From IMG/VR virus record IMGVR_UViG_3300042397_001606, positions 1-31,632 of that record: 31,632 nucleotides of DNA. One strand, written 5' to 3'. The stretch comes from a virus. Position numbers and translations under genes: made by a program. Of the stretch, positions 1 through 6,302 are shown in pieces. The notes beneath the pieces are model-generated. The model ran no database searches, was not told where the DNA came from, and saw only the letters and a program-made list of their open reading frames with translations. How positions within the stretch are numbered: the stretch's first letter is position 1; each line of letters begins with the position of its first letter.

Positions 1-13
1 GTCCGTTAGTGGC
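1..13. repeat. End of an attC-like site / start of cassette A
   Basis: GTTAGTGGC at 5-13 is the exact reverse complement of GCCACTAAC at 747-755, the other end of this cassette. This is the R'/R'' relation expected of an integron cassette. The four preceding bases (GTCC) resemble the C-ending spacer before GTTA in the other sites here (AGGAC, AAAAC, AAACC), so another attC-like site probably lies just to the left. That the site is truncated by the contig end is an inference. Confidence 0.55.
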
Positions 14-17
14 AAGG

Positions 18-482
18 CTAAAGAACGACACCGCTAAATAAGTCGGGAAGATTTTTAACATTGATTTTCTTTTTGTTTGAAGTATCAATACTATTAATCA
101 GCTTTTTTATTTCATTAATGTATTCTTTTTTGTCCCATCCTTCGATTTCGCAAACCATCAAATCAAACATTATTTCTTTCAATAAATGTGCTTGAAACTT
201 TTTTCTTGCAAGTGTGTTTACCGTATTTGCAGGGTAAACATAATCCTCTTGTATTTCTTTCTTTTCAACTATTTTAGTTTGTTTTATTGGTTCAATAAAT
301 TCAATGCGTGGTGTTCCTTTTCTAATTGTTTTTACCAACGCTCTTTTGCCACCATTTAAAACACTTTTTCCATCAGTGCAAAAATCATATCCACTTAAAG
401 GAGAGCCACAAGAATTATCTACTTTCCAACCTATCGGCAAAACTTCCAAAACTTCCCAATCTTTATATTTATTCATCTCCAT
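18..482 (-). CDS. Cassette A protein 2, unknown function
   Basis: A 154-aa protein (152 aa if the second ATG at 478-476 is used). I do not recognise it. The N-terminal half holds a compact W-E-V-L...GSPLSGYDFCTDGKSVLNGGKRALV stretch (broken here: GSPLSGYDF, then TDGKSVLNGGKRALV) that looks like a folded small domain; the rest is charged and helical, with KEYINEIKKLI. No signal peptide or membrane segment. Its start overlaps the end of the upstream 83-aa gene, so the two are probably co-translated within one cassette. The stop codon lies directly beside the GTTAGTGGC cassette end, typical of tight cassette packing. Confidence 0.7.
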   Translation of the reverse strand: MEMNKYKDWEVLEVLPIGWKVDNSCGSPLSGYDFCTDGKSVLNGGKRALVKTIRKGTPRIEFIEPIKQTKIVEKKEIQEDYVYPANTVNTLARKKFQAHLLKEIMFDLMVCEIEGWDKKEYINEIKKLINSIDTSNKKKINVKNLPDLFSGVVL

Positions 483-720
483 CTTTATTAAATTGTGATA
501 TAAAATTTTCTACTTTATCATTTAGTAGTTTATAATCATTTTTTACTTCTTTTAATTTATTTTGATAATACAATAATGCTTCAATATAAGCTTCTTGCTC
601 TGTTATAGCTCTCATACTTATATTCATTCCAATAACATAATCGTATAAATAATAACCATCAGTACATTCGTGTAATGAAAGAGTATCAATCTTAAAAACT
701 TTTCTAATTATTTTTGACAT
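469..720 (-). CDS. Cassette A protein 1, unknown function
   Basis: An 83-aa protein with an N-terminal part rich in aromatic residues (TDGYYLYDYVIG) and a charged, probably coiled-coil C-terminal half (QNKLKEVKNDYKLLNDKVENF). It is not recognised. It starts about 27 bases inside the cassette end and overlaps the following gene by 14 bases, so cassette A carries a two-gene unit. No promoter of the TAnnTTTG type is visible upstream, so it probably depends on transcription entering from the neighbouring gene. Confidence 0.65.
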   Translation of the reverse strand: MSKIIRKVFKIDTLSLHECTDGYYLYDYVIGMNISMRAITEQEAYIEALLYYQNKLKEVKNDYKLLNDKVENFISQFNKDGDE

Positions 721-746
721 TATCTTTAAGTTTTGTGAAAAGCCCA

Positions 747-883
747 GCCACTAACAGCGTGTATAAAAAATGGCGGGTTTATCGATTAATTTAAAGTTCA
801 GTAATTATATCAAAGTTATGCGTTTGCTGAAAGTTTTGGAGTTATAATCCGCCACTTCTTATACACGCAGGACGTTATAATAC
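747..883. repeat. attC-like recombination site A
   Basis: An imperfect palindrome of about 130 bp. Outer box GCCACTAAC (747-755), one spacer base, left stem GCGTGTATAA (757-766), inner stem TGGCGG (771-776), a variable loop, inner stem CCGCCA (849-854), right stem TTATACACGC (859-868), a 5-base spacer AGGAC, then GTTATAATAC (874-883). The plan R''-stem-loop-stem-R' ending in GTT matches integron attC sites of the long Vibrio-repeat type. R' overlaps the stop codon of the DnaA-like gene. The predicted crossover is between G874 and T875. The call as attC is inference from architecture. Confidence 0.6.
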
Positions 884-999
884 TTTCTTCCCAGTATAAG
901 CAGTTAATCGCAAAATTGCACTTTCAACTTTTCTAAATTTATCTGACCTATCTTTTAACCATAAAATATCTTCAATAGTATCTTTTGAATGAATTACAG
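873..999. repeat. 127-bp exact repeat of the right contig end
   Basis: Bases 873-999 are identical to 31506-31632. The match starts at the attC/phage junction and runs into the 3' part of the DnaA-like gene. The length equals a common maximal assembler k-mer (127), so this is most likely an assembly overlap: the same phage sequence reached from two different left neighbours. It closes the phage into a circle of 30,633 bp. Confidence 0.85.
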
Positions 1000-1258
1000 T
1001 TGAATGGTCATAGAGATGTTCTGTAAGTTGGCCAATTGCTTTATAAGTATAAAGAGTAAACTTGTGACATAAATATTGAAATAATTGCCTTCCAAACATT
1101 ATATCTCTTTGCCTTGTATGTTTATTGATTTGTGGCCAACTAATATTTAAAGTTTCTTTTATAACCTCTTTTATTTTGATAATAATTAAATTATCGTTGG
1201 TTACTTTAGGCTGCTGATATTGCACGGCAGCCTTGTAAATGTTAAATGTTGGTGTCAT
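875..1258 (-). CDS. DnaA domain IV-like DNA-binding protein
   Basis: A 127-aa protein whose residues 40-100 resemble the DnaA C-terminal DNA-binding domain: a basic helix with RQRDIMFGRQL (50-60), then the signature-like DHSTVIHS (84-91), close to the DnaA-box reading motif of DnaA. It lacks the AAA+ ATPase domain, so it should bind DNA without ATP-driven origin melting. It overlaps the exonuclease gene by 17 bases and ends the operon that starts near 2480. Possible roles are phage origin recognition, repression, or competition with host DnaA; the choice between them is inference. Its stop codon is inside the attC-like R' box. Confidence 0.75.
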   Translation of the reverse strand: MTPTFNIYKAAVQYQQPKVTNDNLIIIKIKEVIKETLNISWPQINKHTRQRDIMFGRQLFQYLCHKFTLYTYKAIGQLTEHLYDHSTVIHSKDTIEDILWLKDRSDKFRKVESAILRLTAYTGKKVL

Positions 1259-1916
1259 CTTCTAATTGGTTTAATAAGCTAGTTTTTAAAACCTCAGCAT
1301 CAAATATTTTATCTAAAATTAATTGTACCCTTTCAGCATCGTAGTCAATGTTTATATATTTCACCTGGTTTTCTACCTTTTTTATTCTAGGGTCAAAACT
1401 CATAAATACTGCTTGCTTTTTTTCGCAAAGAAACATATTAAACTGAATTTGGTCGTAGTAAATAGGATACTCTTTTTGAAAATTGTCAGAATTAACAAAC
1501 AAGTAATTATACAAGTGAGTATCTGAATTAGGACATTTAATTTCAACTATTTTATCTTTTAAAATTAAGTCAGGTGTTCCGCCTGCTATTTTATTGTAAG
1601 TAAAAAAAACAAACCCACCCACCGAAGTATAAATAAAGTCATCATCATTTACATTAAGTCCATTATCTTCGGCATATCTTAATACTGCTTGCGGTTCTTG
1701 CTCATTTCCCCACTCCATAGCTGCATTAAATATGTCGGGCTTAGGTTCGCCTTTTTCGTTATTAATTAACTCTAAAATGTAGGTAATTGCACCATCAGAC
1801 AAACCACAAGCATTTTTAGTTTTTGCAGTTAATCGGTTTATTTGTGAAGCAGTAAACAAGTTTTTTCTAAATTGTTTCCAATCTTCCCTAGTCTCATAAA
1901 TAAATCGTTCTATCAT
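1242..1916 (-). CDS. YqaJ-type (lambda exonuclease-like) recombinase nuclease
   Basis: A 224-aa protein with the PD-(D/E)XK nuclease core of the YqaJ/lambda exonuclease family: a helix with E74 (EWGNEQEP), GGTPD with D116, and VEIKCP with E125 and K127, followed by Q-rich helices (YYDQIQFNMFLC). Such enzymes digest one strand of double-stranded DNA ends to expose single strands for an annealing protein, which here is the directly upstream gene (4-base overlap). Together they form a Red-like double-strand-break repair and recombination module. Length is usual for the family. Confidence 0.88.
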   Translation of the reverse strand: MIERFIYETREDWKQFRKNLFTASQINRLTAKTKNACGLSDGAITYILELINNEKGEPKPDIFNAAMEWGNEQEPQAVLRYAEDNGLNVNDDDFIYTSVGGFVFFTYNKIAGGTPDLILKDKIVEIKCPNSDTHLYNYLFVNSDNFQKEYPIYYDQIQFNMFLCEKKQAVFMSFDPRIKKVENQVKYINIDYDAERVQLILDKIFDAEVLKTSLLNQLEDDTNI

Positions 1917-2458
1917 GCTAATTTCTCCTTATTACTTTTAATAAAATTTAATGTTTCAGCATCAGGCTTAAACTCCACTACATCACGTCTATTTAAGTTA
2001 GCGCCAAACAAACTACCAAACATATCACAAGCATCTTTTATAGCGGTTGTTTTTGCTATTGGCAAAGCCATAATAACAGCCCCTTTGTTGATGTTTGATA
2101 AATCAAGATTTAAATTGCCACTGTCTTTTTTAGTTTGCAATTCACAAGCCCCAACACCATCATGATAATTCCATTCATTGGTAACTGGGTGCAAATAATG
2201 AACTCTTACATGAACTTCAATTGCATTAAATAATTGAGCAGTTTTTAAAACTTCAATTCTATACTGCTTGAAAATCTTGCGCAATAAATGCTCAATTTTA
2301 TCAATTGGTAAATAATGATAATCTTTAATAAAAGGGTGCTTTTTAACCCACGTTTGTGGGGGTGCTTGACTTAATAATAAATTCAAAGCATCATTTTTGT
2401 AACTTAATTCTAAATCTTCAGTTAAATCTAAAATTGTTGGCAGTTTTCTGTTTTCCAT
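1913..2458 (-). CDS. Single-strand annealing protein (Rad52/Sak-like)
   Basis: A 181-aa protein. The stretch KKHPFIKDYHYLPIDKIEHL, the beta-rich middle with YHDGVGACELQ, and the helix AKTTAIKDACDMFGSLFGA follow the pattern of Rad52/Sak-type phage annealing proteins, in which an AxTxAxKxAxxxFG helix is characteristic. It would coat single-stranded DNA made by the neighbouring nuclease and anneal it to homologous strands. I choose ATG at 2458; a longer reading starts with TTG inside the -7 promoter element, so it would not be transcribed whole. First gene of its operon. Confidence 0.78.
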   Translation of the reverse strand: MENRKLPTILDLTEDLELSYKNDALNLLLSQAPPQTWVKKHPFIKDYHYLPIDKIEHLLRKIFKQYRIEVLKTAQLFNAIEVHVRVHYLHPVTNEWNYHDGVGACELQTKKDSGNLNLDLSNINKGAVIMALPIAKTTAIKDACDMFGSLFGANLNRRDVVEFKPDAETLNFIKSNKEKLA

Positions 2459-2476
2459 ATTTTTTTTATTGTGTTG

Positions 2477-2504
2477 CAAATATAGTAATACTTTTGGTAA
2501 TACC
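2477..2504 (-). promoter_or_regulatory. Leftward promoter with shared operator block
   Basis: On the minus strand the -7 box TATATTTG (2484-2477) is directly preceded by GGTATTACCAAAAGTATTAC (2504-2485). Near-identical blocks precede the promoters at 4814 and 26753. The block fills the place of the usual 19-bp spacer; the -33 TTG is missing (AGG). It would drive the annealing protein, exonuclease and DnaA-like genes. A degenerate -33 box suggests activator dependence, but repressor binding is equally possible. Confidence 0.65.
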
Positions 2505-2513
2505 TAACATTAT

Positions 2514-2747
2514 TTATTTTTTATCGTAAAGTGCTGCTATAAATCTTTCATTTTCCAATGCTGTATCATGCCATTCAACCTTTGCAACTGCTAGGGCTTT
2601 AAAGTCATCTTCGGTACTATTATCACGATTACAAATAACTTTTAAATTGTCGTAAATTTCTTTTTTGCTTTCAACTTTTGCGCTCATTTCCTCACGTTGT
2701 CGCCTTGTTGCGCTTATTTCTTCGATTGTTGGGTTATATCTGCTCAT
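2514..2747 (-). CDS. Small charged protein, unknown
   Basis: A 77-aa, mostly helical, highly charged protein with a coiled-coil-prone N-terminal half (IEEISATRRQREEMSAKVES). No signal peptide and no membrane segment. It overlaps the start region of the YopX-family gene upstream by 14 bases and is the last gene of the operon driven from 4814. Function not recognised. Confidence 0.7.
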   Translation of the reverse strand: MSRYNPTIEEISATRRQREEMSAKVESKKEIYDNLKVICNRDNSTEDDFKALAVAKVEWHDTALENERFIAALYDKK

Positions 2748-3171
2748 TTAATAATTCGGGGTTTTCGTAAATGTTGCCAATAACACTACATTGATTTAAC
2801 CATTGTGATGTCTGCATATCTGCGCATGCGCTAAAAAACTGTGTTTCTTTTCCAAAATCAGAATTATGTGCATTTATTGCAAGACCACCATCAACACGAA
2901 AAACAGTATATTTTTGATGCCTACCTAGTTCATTTTTAAACTCTAAAATATCTCCCTCGTAAATTTCTTTTCCGTTTTTATCGGTTAATCCTGTAAATTG
3001 CTGTAATACTTGAGTATTAGAATAGAAATACTCCCCCTCTCGATAGTTTTCCCAATCTTTTAACATAATACCAAAAGCGTTAAAATCTGTTTGAACAACT
3101 GCCCATAAATCTATTGGAATAAATACCTTTTTATACAAATCCCAAACTTTAAATTTTATTACTCTATTCAT
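2734..3171 (-). CDS. YopX family protein
   Basis: A 145-aa protein with the hallmarks of the YopX family: an N-terminal IKFKVWDLYKK, the central QFTGLTDKNGKEIYEGDILEF, and a C-terminal SVIGNIYENPELL. Members are common in phages of Firmicutes and Bacteroidetes and form a beta-barrel-like fold; no biochemical role is settled. It lies among small accessory genes, with one-base overlap to the upstream coiled-coil gene. The family call is firm; function remains open. Confidence 0.9.
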   Translation of the reverse strand: MNRVIKFKVWDLYKKVFIPIDLWAVVQTDFNAFGIMLKDWENYREGEYFYSNTQVLQQFTGLTDKNGKEIYEGDILEFKNELGRHQKYTVFRVDGGLAINAHNSDFGKETQFFSACADMQTSQWLNQCSVIGNIYENPELLNEQI

Positions 3172-3410
3172 TATATTTCGTTGTTTAACTGTTTAATTAA
3201 TTGTCTTATTTGCTGTTTTTGTAATTCAATAATCTTTTCCTTTTCGATTATTTTCGAGTATCTTGACTTGTTAGCACAAAATAAATCATTGTTTAAATTT
3301 GAAATTTCAATGTTGTGGTGCAATGCTGCGATGTCTTCTTTACGTTCCTGGATTTCGGCCAAACACCTACGAATATTGTAAGTTAGTTGTAAGATAGTTT
3401 TAATTTCCAT
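3171..3410 (-). CDS. Small coiled-coil protein
   Basis: A 79-aa protein, almost entirely helical. The C-terminal half (IIEKEKIIELQKQQIRQLIK) gives heptad-like hydrophobic spacing. Two cysteines (residues 16 and 45) stand outside it. It overlaps its upstream neighbour by 11 bases and the YopX-family gene by one base, so it is translated as part of the accessory operon. Function not recognised. Confidence 0.65.
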   Translation of the reverse strand: MEIKTILQLTYNIRRCLAEIQERKEDIAALHHNIEISNLNNDLFCANKSRYSKIIEKEKIIELQKQQIRQLIKQLNNEI

Positions 3411-3651
3411 GCTCTAATACTTTAAAACCTATTTCCATACTAATTAACCCTTTTTTTGTTTCAGCTATTTTATCTGCATACCATTCTTCACCAACTAATT
3501 TTGTATTGGCATAAGAAATAGTAGTTTCTTTTCCTTTGCCTTGATTTGTTACAACCATGTATTCGCCTATGTCGTTACGTTGTAGGCTAACTGTAATTGG
3601 GCTTAAATTGTCGCTCTGTGGCGTTATTATTGTCCGTTTTATTAATTCCAT
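3400..3651 (-). CDS. Small beta-rich protein, unknown
   Basis: An 83-aa protein with alternating hydrophobic patterns suggestive of beta strands (PITVSLQRNDIGEYMVVTNQ), a GKGKETTISYANT stretch, and a short helical end. No cysteine, signal or membrane segment. It directly follows the 76-aa gene with one base between them, and overlaps the next gene by 11 bases. Function not recognised. Confidence 0.65.
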   Translation of the reverse strand: MELIKRTIITPQSDNLSPITVSLQRNDIGEYMVVTNQGKGKETTISYANTKLVGEEWYADKIAETKKGLISMEIGFKVLEHGN

Positions 3652-3652
3652 T

Positions 3653-3883
3653 TTATAAATTGTTTAATTCTCTTTTTACTTCAAACCAAAAATTAAGTCT
3701 GTTAAAATTATCTATTGAATTATGCGACTTATACAAATCAGTCATTTCTTTAATCATTTCATCAATTGCTATTAATGCGCATTGTTTCGATTTTGACAAA
3801 TTATCTTTTTCACTATAAAAAGGTAGTTTCGTGCTAAACTTATTTACAAATTCCTTTGCTTTTACTTTTGGTGTTAATTCCAT
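3653..3883 (-). CDS. Small conserved-type phage protein
   Basis: A 76-aa protein of the pattern P-x-x-KAKEFVNKF ... KQCALIAIDEMI ... FWFEVKRELNNL. I have the impression of a widespread small family in Bacteroidetes phages and integrated elements, always near accessory genes, without a known role. All helical, no signal or membrane segment. It overlaps the upstream gene by 10 bases. Confidence 0.72.
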   Translation of the reverse strand: MELTPKVKAKEFVNKFSTKLPFYSEKDNLSKSKQCALIAIDEMIKEMTDLYKSHNSIDNFNRLNFWFEVKRELNNL

Positions 3884-4110
3884 GTTCTTGGTGTTGTTAT
3901 TAAATTTAAAGTAACTGTTAAATTGTTTACAAGCAAATCAGCTTGTTTTTTCTTAAAAATATTGTTTTGCTCAATTGCATAGTTGCGAAGCCGGTTTAAT
4001 CGTTCGTAGCGATTTTTTAACTGGTCCACTCTTGAAACCTTTGGCGTTTCGATTTTCCTTGCATTTCTAAAAAAATTATTTAGTTTTGCAGTTGTAAAGA
4101 TGTTTTCCAT
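3874..4110 (-). CDS. Small basic protein, unknown
   Basis: A 78-aa protein, strongly basic and asparagine-rich, with a central helix (LKNRYERLNRLRNYAIEQNN) that could bind nucleic acid or form a coiled coil. ATG at 4110 is chosen. It follows the 66-aa gene after a 51-bp gap that contains a weak GGC/GCC hairpin. Function not recognised. Confidence 0.6.
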   Translation of the reverse strand: MENIFTTAKLNNFFRNARKIETPKVSRVDQLKNRYERLNRLRNYAIEQNNIFKKKQADLLVNNLTVTLNLITTPRTWN

Positions 4111-4161
4111 ATATTTTTTTATTTCTACTTTAAAGGCTGCTTATTTGCGGCCTTTTTTGTT

Positions 4162-4362
4162 TTAAAATCTTTTTGCTAGTGTTTCGGCTGCTATTACTGA
4201 TATGTTTGACAAAAACTCAAAATCTATGTTATACCAATCACTATCACTATTTGGTTTTTCATGTTTAGCAATTAATGCAGTTAGTATATGCAGTGCCATG
4301 AACTCACGTTTGGTTAATCCATTGTTACTTGGAGTTGGAAATGCTGGGTTGTAAGTATTCAT
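4162..4362 (-). CDS. Small phage protein with GLTKREFMA motif
   Basis: A 66-aa protein starting with NPAFPTPSNNGLTKREFMAL and ending in a helix with AAETLAKRF. The pattern NxGLTKREyfA...AvxxADAL is common in small phage proteins of many hosts, whose role is unknown. It sits one base downstream of the HTH-like 73-aa gene in the accessory operon. Confidence 0.75.
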   Translation of the reverse strand: MNTYNPAFPTPSNNGLTKREFMALHILTALIAKHEKPNSDSDWYNIDFEFLSNISVIAAETLAKRF

Positions 4363-4363
4363 A

Positions 4364-4585
4364 TTATTTTCCTTTCTTTTTTGTTTCTACATAAATTTTA
4401 GCTTTTGGATTTAGCTTTAAACTTTCCTTTATCAATACAGCATAGTTTAACTCACATAGCTTACTGCTATCGGTTCTAATCAACTTAATAATGTTTTGTT
4501 GGGTGCAATTCATTTTGATTGCAATTCTGCATGTAGCTGCATTGTCAGCTAATAATCGCTCTTTTATTTTTTGTTCTAGTTTCAT
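4364..4585 (-). CDS. Small helix-turn-helix-like protein
   Basis: A 73-aa basic protein. Residues 1-40 can form a helix-turn-helix: a first helix ending LLADNAATC, then RIAIKMNCTQQNIIKLIRT, which has the spacing of a recognition helix. This makes it a candidate transcription regulator, perhaps for the operator blocks found at four promoters here; that link is inference. It is the second gene after the operator-containing promoter at 4814. Confidence 0.6.
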   Translation of the reverse strand: MKLEQKIKERLLADNAATCRIAIKMNCTQQNIIKLIRTDSSKLCELNYAVLIKESLKLNPKAKIYVETKKKGK

Positions 4586-4588
4586 GTT

Positions 4589-4780
4589 TTAATCCTCGCT
4601 TATTGATACTATTAATGATGTGTTGTAAGTTTTTTGTAGCCATTCTTTTAATGGTGCAATAGCATTGTTTACTACTTCACGATTTGGAATAAACGGTATT
4701 TCTTTTATTTTTACCGTTGCTAGGTGCTTACCTTTCATTTCAGGGGCTTCTAAGTCTTGGATGTATATTTTTGCTTTCAT
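4589..4780 (-). CDS. Small protein, first gene of accessory operon
   Basis: A 63-aa protein with a beta-strand-like N-terminus (KAKIYIQDLEAPEMKGK), then a helix (VVNNAIAPLKEWLQKTYN) and an acidic end. Not recognised. It is the first gene behind the promoter at 4814-4841, about 35 bases from the -7 box, and is followed after 3 bases by the HTH-like gene. Confidence 0.65.
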   Translation of the reverse strand: MKAKIYIQDLEAPEMKGKHLATVKIKEIPFIPNREVVNNAIAPLKEWLQKTYNTSLIVSISED

Positions 4781-4813
4781 ATTTTTAATTATTTATTGAT
4801 TGTTATCTGAGTT

Positions 4814-4841
4814 CAAATGTAGTATTACTTTTGGTAATACC
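4814..4841 (-). promoter_or_regulatory. Leftward promoter with perfect inverted-repeat operator
   Basis: -7 box TACATTTG (4821-4814) is preceded by GTATTAC-TTTTG-GTAATAC, read here on the plus strand at 4822-4840: a perfect 7-bp inverted repeat with 5-bp spacer. The same block occurs near 2485 and, more diverged, near 26761. The sequence downstream (ACTCAGATAACAA) also resembles that of the promoter at 26753 (CCTCAGATAATAA). It should drive the accessory operon 4780 to 2514. Confidence 0.7.
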
Positions 4842-4897
4842 ATAATAAAAATAAAAATAAATTGTAACTACCTATAAATCAAACAAATATTTTTCAT

Positions 4898-4929
4898 AAA
4901 AAAGCCCTCAAAACTTAATTTAAGGGCTT
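4898..4929 (-). terminator. Intrinsic terminator after the spanin gene
   Basis: Read leftward: AAGCCCT, a 14-base loop, AGGGCTT, then a run of T. It follows the stop codon of the 138-aa gene by a few bases and separates that operon from the next promoter. Confidence 0.75.
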
Positions 4930-4935
4930 AATATG

Positions 4936-5352
4936 TTATAGTTTATTCAACCATTTTCTAATAAAGAAAAATAATAAAATTTGCAGTAAAAACAATGGTA
5001 TAATAAACCAATAATCAGCAGCCAACTGTTTATACCAAACTAGCTTTTTTGTGAGTACTGGTGCATTAATAAACACCTCTTTTGTGTAATATACTGTATC
5101 GCCTTTACATTTGCCCTCAAGATAAATTTTGCCGTACTTTTTTAAGTATCGAATTTCAATTTTATCTTTAACCAAATAAACCGAATCAACACTTTCATTA
5201 AAAACTGTATCAACTTGAACACTATCGATAATAATTGTATCATGAATGGTTGTTGTGACTTGGATTGTATCTTTGTTGCAAAATTTTTCAATAGCTTGGT
5301 TTTTGGTGTAGCAACTTGAAAATAATAGAACTGCAAATAATAGTTTTTTCAT
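4936..5352 (-). CDS. Candidate unimolecular spanin (lipoprotein with C-terminal TM)
   Basis: A 138-aa protein with an N-terminal lipoprotein signal (MKKLLFAVLLFSSC, lipidated Cys14), a beta-prone, threonine- and aspartate-rich middle (VQVTTTIHDTII absent of helices, KIYLEGKCKGDTVYYTKE) and a single C-terminal membrane helix (about 115-133, WFIIPLFLLQILLFFFI). This is the plan of u-spanins such as T1 gp11, which tie outer to inner membrane and fuse them in the last lysis step in Gram-negative hosts. Lysozyme and holin candidates lie nearby but in another transcription unit. It is the last gene before a terminator. The topology is seen; the function is inferred. Confidence 0.72.
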   Translation of the reverse strand: MKKLLFAVLLFSSCYTKNQAIEKFCNKDTIQVTTTIHDTIIIDSVQVDTVFNESVDSVYLVKDKIEIRYLKKYGKIYLEGKCKGDTVYYTKEVFINAPVLTKKLVWYKQLAADYWFIIPLFLLQILLFFFIRKWLNKL

Positions 5353-5364
5353 TTATTTTTTGGT

Positions 5365-5964
5365 TTATGTTTTTATTATGTTAAAACTTATAGGGAAGTC
5401 CCCTTTTAGTCCCCAACTTTTTGAAGGTGATAAAAATTGTTTTATTGTTTTTTCTCTTATTTTAGTTTCATTTCTAAACCTTTGATGAATTGTTGCTTGG
5501 TATAAATCAAGCTTATTAAAACCACAAAGAAGTACTGGCTTTAACTCTTCTAAAATTCTATAATAAAATAATGCAGTTGCATCATTACTATTATATTTTT
5601 CTTGTAGGTAATACTGTTTTGCAGGCAATTTAACATAAGGTGGATTGGTAAAAATTATTAATTTTTTCATTTTACTTGGTGGTAAAATTTCTGTTATATC
5701 ATCTTTCAAAAAATCTAACTGCCAAACTTGTAAGCCTTTATTTCTGCAAATTTCTACATCTTCCCATTCTAAAGTAGTTCCATATTTTTCAACTCCACTA
5801 GGCAAAGCTTCTAATAATGCACCTTCGCCACAGCATACATCCAAAAAAACAAATTCAGTAATATTTGGAACTACTTCTAAAATATATTTTACAGCTAAAT
5901 CAGCCCAAATTTTAGGTGTATAAAATGCCCCAGTTTCCTTTTGTCTTTCTTTTGAAAGTTCCAT
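5365..5964 (-). CDS. DNA adenine/cytosine-N4 methyltransferase (orphan)
   Basis: A 199-aa amino-methyltransferase. The SAM-binding loop LDVCCGEGALLEAL (41-54) and the catalytic NPPY (107-110) are clear, and the N-terminal ETGAFYTPKIWADL resembles the start of N6-adenine enzymes. It is short, with little room for a large target-recognition domain, and no restriction endonuclease lies next to it. It probably protects phage DNA from host restriction or marks it. It overlaps nothing large; the 40-aa gene ends directly at its start codon. Confidence 0.88.
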   Translation of the reverse strand: MELSKERQKETGAFYTPKIWADLAVKYILEVVPNITEFVFLDVCCGEGALLEALPSGVEKYGTTLEWEDVEICRNKGLQVWQLDFLKDDITEILPPSKMKKLIIFTNPPYVKLPAKQYYLQEKYNSNDATALFYYRILEELKPVLLCGFNKLDLYQATIHQRFRNETKIREKTIKQFLSPSKSWGLKGDFPISFNIIKT

Positions 5965-6087
5965 TTAATTGCGCTTTTTTGGTTTATGTTTTTCAGCTAA
6001 TCGTTCCTTTTGCTCACGTTCTTTTTTTGCGTGTTTTTCTTTGATTATAGCCACTATTCTAGCACGTTCTAAATCTACACTATCCAT
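5965..6087 (-). CDS. Small highly charged peptide, 40 aa
   Basis: ATG at 6087 overlaps the end of the 69-aa gene (stop at 6080); the stop codon TAA (5967-5965) directly adjoins the methyltransferase ATG. The peptide is almost all lysine, arginine and glutamate (AIIKEKHAKKEREQKERL) and predicted as one long helix. Tight packing on both sides supports translation. Function unknown. Confidence 0.55.
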   Translation of the reverse strand: MDSVDLERARIVAIIKEKHAKKEREQKERLAEKHKPKKRN

Positions 6088-6289
6088 TCTTTCTTTTTAA
6101 TATTTTAAATGTTGGATAGTTTTTAGGGACATTAAACCCTACTCCAATATAGACTGATGAATAAATCCAACACAAGCCAACACCTATTACTTTAATGTCA
6201 CCCCAATAAAGAACCCCTAATAAATAAGGAGTAATAGCTAAATCTTCATTATTATTTCTTGTATCTTGATAACCTCCAATTATTTTCAT
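6080..6289 (-). CDS. Small hydrophobic protein, unknown
   Basis: A 69-aa protein rich in glycine, valine, isoleucine and tyrosine, with weakly hydrophobic stretches (VLYWGDIKVIGVGLCWIY and VYIGVGFNVP) that look more like beta strands than membrane helices. It is the first gene behind the promoter at 6303 and overlaps the 40-aa gene. Not recognised. Confidence 0.6.
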   Translation of the reverse strand: MKIIGGYQDTRNNNEDLAITPYLLGVLYWGDIKVIGVGLCWIYSSVYIGVGFNVPKNYPTFKILKRKNG

Positions 6290-6302
6290 ATATTTTTTTC
6301 AG

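Noticed and set aside
304-535. Plus-strand open frames opposite the cassette A genes
   Set aside because: They lie fully inside the minus-strand genes, have no start region of their own, and their composition is that of antisense reading.
2459-2479. Longer start (TTG) for the annealing protein
   Set aside because: The TTG lies within the -7 promoter element, so the transcript would begin after it.
4133-4155. GGC/GCC hairpin with T run on the plus strand
   Set aside because: The T run follows the stem only in the plus direction, where no transcription is expected; leftward it lacks a T run. Not listed as terminator.
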